DNA of 64,000 bases, taken from the NCBI RefSeq assembly GCF_013201685.1, contig NZ_CP053844.1, positions 434,001 through 498,000 of the forward strand, written 5' to 3'. Positions 62,926-64,000 of the stretch are shown piece by piece; within the stretch, counting starts at the first letter, position 1, and each line of letters opens with the position of its first letter. A model generated the notes under the pieces. That model saw only the letters and a program-made list of their open reading frames with translations. It was not told the DNA's origin and made no database searches. Source of the stretch: Campylobacter geochelonis (GTDB lineage Bacteria; Campylobacterota; Campylobacteria; Campylobacterales; Campylobacteraceae). The position numbers and the translations under genes are program-made.

Positions 62926-62928
62926 AAA

Positions 62929-63129
62929 TTAATCCTTTTTCATACAGTCTTTGCAGATATATTTTCCACTACTTATCACAGCGTCTTTTACATCAACATA
63001 AGTTTTGCACTTTTGACACTCGACAAAATTTTGAATCTTTTTATCATCTTTTTTTCGCACAAATTTTGGAAGTATGAAAAAGTAAATAAACGCGATTATC
63101 ACACAAAATACTATAACTTTACCCAACAT
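62929..63129 (-). CDS. PP0621-family membrane protein with zinc ribbon
   Basis: A 66-residue protein: one N-terminal membrane segment (about residues 4-20), a basic stretch, then two CXXC pairs (CQKC and CKDC) forming a small zinc ribbon, as in the PP0621 family. It overlaps the end of rsmG by 11 bases. Function unknown. Confidence 0.75.
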   Translation of the reverse strand: MLGKVIVFCVIIAFIYFFILPKFVRKKDDKKIQNFVECQKCKTYVDVKDAVISSGKYICKDCMKKD

Positions 63130-63670
63130 TTAAACCACCTATTAAAACATAATTTCTAACGCCATCATTATAAACTCTAGCATCTAAATTCTCTACTTCC
63201 AAAGAAGCGTTTGAGCCCTTATAAAGTAAAAACTCACTTTTTTCATCGTAATATCCAGAGCAAATTTCAATCAACTTTTCAGCACTCATCAGCGCTCTTG
63301 AAGTTATCAAATTGGCTTTAAATTTAACTCCATTTTCTATCTTTTCTTTGTGAATTGTAACATTTTTAAGAGCTAAATTTACTTTTACGTATGTTAAAAA
63401 TGCCGCTTTTTTTGGATTTGGTTCAAAAAGATGCCACGAAGTATGTTCTAAAATCATGGCTAAAAAAATAGCTGGAAAACCAGCGCCACTCCCAACATCA
63501 ATGGCTACTTTAGGATATCGCGTAACATACTCAAGCCCTTTTATGCTATCTTCTACAATCGGTTTTATATTTTTGTAGTTTGTAAGGCTGTGAATTTGGT
63601 TAAATTTCTTTAAATTTTGATTAAACTTTTCTACTAGTTCATCGAAATTTTTAGGCAGCAAAACTTTCAT
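63119..63670 (-). CDS. rsmG: 16S rRNA (guanine-N7) methyltransferase RsmG
   Basis: Methylates G527 of 16S rRNA using S-adenosylmethionine. The 183-residue protein has the cofactor loop [18 protein letters not shown], preceded by the substrate helix with [25 protein letters not shown] follows. It overlaps the ribA stop by four bases (ATGA), so translation is coupled. Confidence 0.92.
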   Translation of the reverse strand: MKVLLPKNFDELVEKFNQNLKKFNQIHSLTNYKNIKPIVEDSIKGLEYVTRYPKVAIDVGSGAGFPAIFLAMILEHTSWHLFEPNPKKAAFLTYVKVNLALKNVTIHKEKIENGVKFKANLITSRALMSAEKLIEICSGYYDEKSEFLLYKGSNASLEVENLDARVYNDGVRNYVLIGGLNVG

Positions 63671-64000
63671 TTGTCTAACAAATGCCCCATTTGCTCTTTT
63701 TTCACTTTCAAATAATCCTCATTGTATTTATTTGCTTTTATGACTATGGGTATGCGGTTTACTATCTGTGCGCCTTTTAAACCCATAAGTTTTTTAGGGT
63801 TATTTGTAAGTAAATTTATCTTAGTTATGCCATAATGTTTAAGGATAAAATCGACTATTTCATAAGTTCTCTCATCTGCTTTAAAGCCAAGTTGGTGGTT
63901 TGCTTCAATGGTATCAAATCCCTTATCTTGCAAAGCATAAGCGTTGATTTTGTTTAAAAGCCCGATATTTCGCCCTTCTTGTCTTAAATAAATAACCATG
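63667..64000 (-). CDS. ribA: GTP cyclohydrolase II, C-terminal part (runs off the window)
   Basis: First enzyme of riboflavin synthesis, opening the imidazole ring of GTP. The visible 110 residues start inside the protein at [20 protein letters not shown], the GTP-binding region, and include the conserved [12 protein letters not shown] and [12 protein letters not shown]. The frame continues past the right edge. It may be a RibA alone or the end of a RibBA fusion; that cannot be told here. Confidence 0.92.
   Translation of the reverse strand, partial: MVIYLRQEGRNIGLLNKINAYALQDKGFDTIEANHQLGFKADERTYEIVDFILKHYGITKINLLTNNPKKLMGLKGAQIVNRIPIVIKANKYNEDYLKVKKEQMGHLLDK

Overview
The window is a 64 kb chromosomal segment of an epsilonproteobacterium, almost certainly Campylobacter. 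It is AT-rich. The gene set and order are typical of the genus: dba-dsbI, a three-gene petABC cytochrome bc complex with a di-heme cytochrome c1, a cfbpABC-type iron transporter, and the block rpsB-tsf-ABC ATPase-acidic protein-gmk-tatA-argS. Two flagellar genes that sit in the equivalent places in C. jejuni (fliR after the ABC ATPase, fliL beside acpS) are absent. This hints at the non-flagellated branch of the genus (C. hominis/ureolyticus-like), which is an inference only.

Layout. 1-6.3 kb: a partial unknown gene; a thiol-oxidase operon (dba, dsbI and a separate secreted propeller gene); a decayed AAA ATPase; and a leftward lipoprotein trio (CsgG-like, DUF4810, DUF799). 6.5-12.2 kb: lepA, a RelB/YoeB pair with a frameshifted toxin, small stress-type proteins, a lipoprotein and gltS. 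12.7-21.6 kb: comF, gyrA, asd, a DapF-fold racemase closer to CntK/histidine racemase than to canonical DapF, a UPF0114 membrane protein, cstA with its small partner, and hemE. 21.9-22.8 kb: a lambda-type tail-module remnant that still shows a -1 frameshift site and an inverted cargo gene. 23-32.2 kb: two adjacent M20 amidohydrolases, an LpxH-like/patatin/HAD operon, a gamma carbonic anhydrase with creA, pyrB-pyrC and tRNA-Asn. 32.5-48.2 kb: a DEAD-box helicase, mmuP-mmuM, acpS, marC, two transporters, petABC, mnmG, ribE-pgeF and a PNPOx-like protein. 48.6-49.3 kb: a perfect 9-bp tandem repeat of about 78 copies. 49.9-64 kb: Fur-box-controlled fbpABC divergent from a DUF4198 gene, the rpsB-argS block, a DUF4139 protein, and the rsmG/ribA operon, which runs off the right edge.

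How genes work together. asd supplies aspartate semialdehyde. pyrB and pyrC perform consecutive steps of pyrimidine synthesis. mmuP and mmuM import S-methylmethionine and use it to make methionine. fbpABC imports ferric iron, and its promoter region carries two near-consensus Fur boxes shared with the DUF4198 gene.

The strongest unexplained signals are the 9-bp array, the CntK-like racemase overlapping asd, and the genome-wide word AAATTTAGC. That word recurs as inverted pairs in terminators and inside a coding insertion, as DNA-uptake sequences do elsewhere. All functions are read from sequence motifs and remembered family features; no database search was run.
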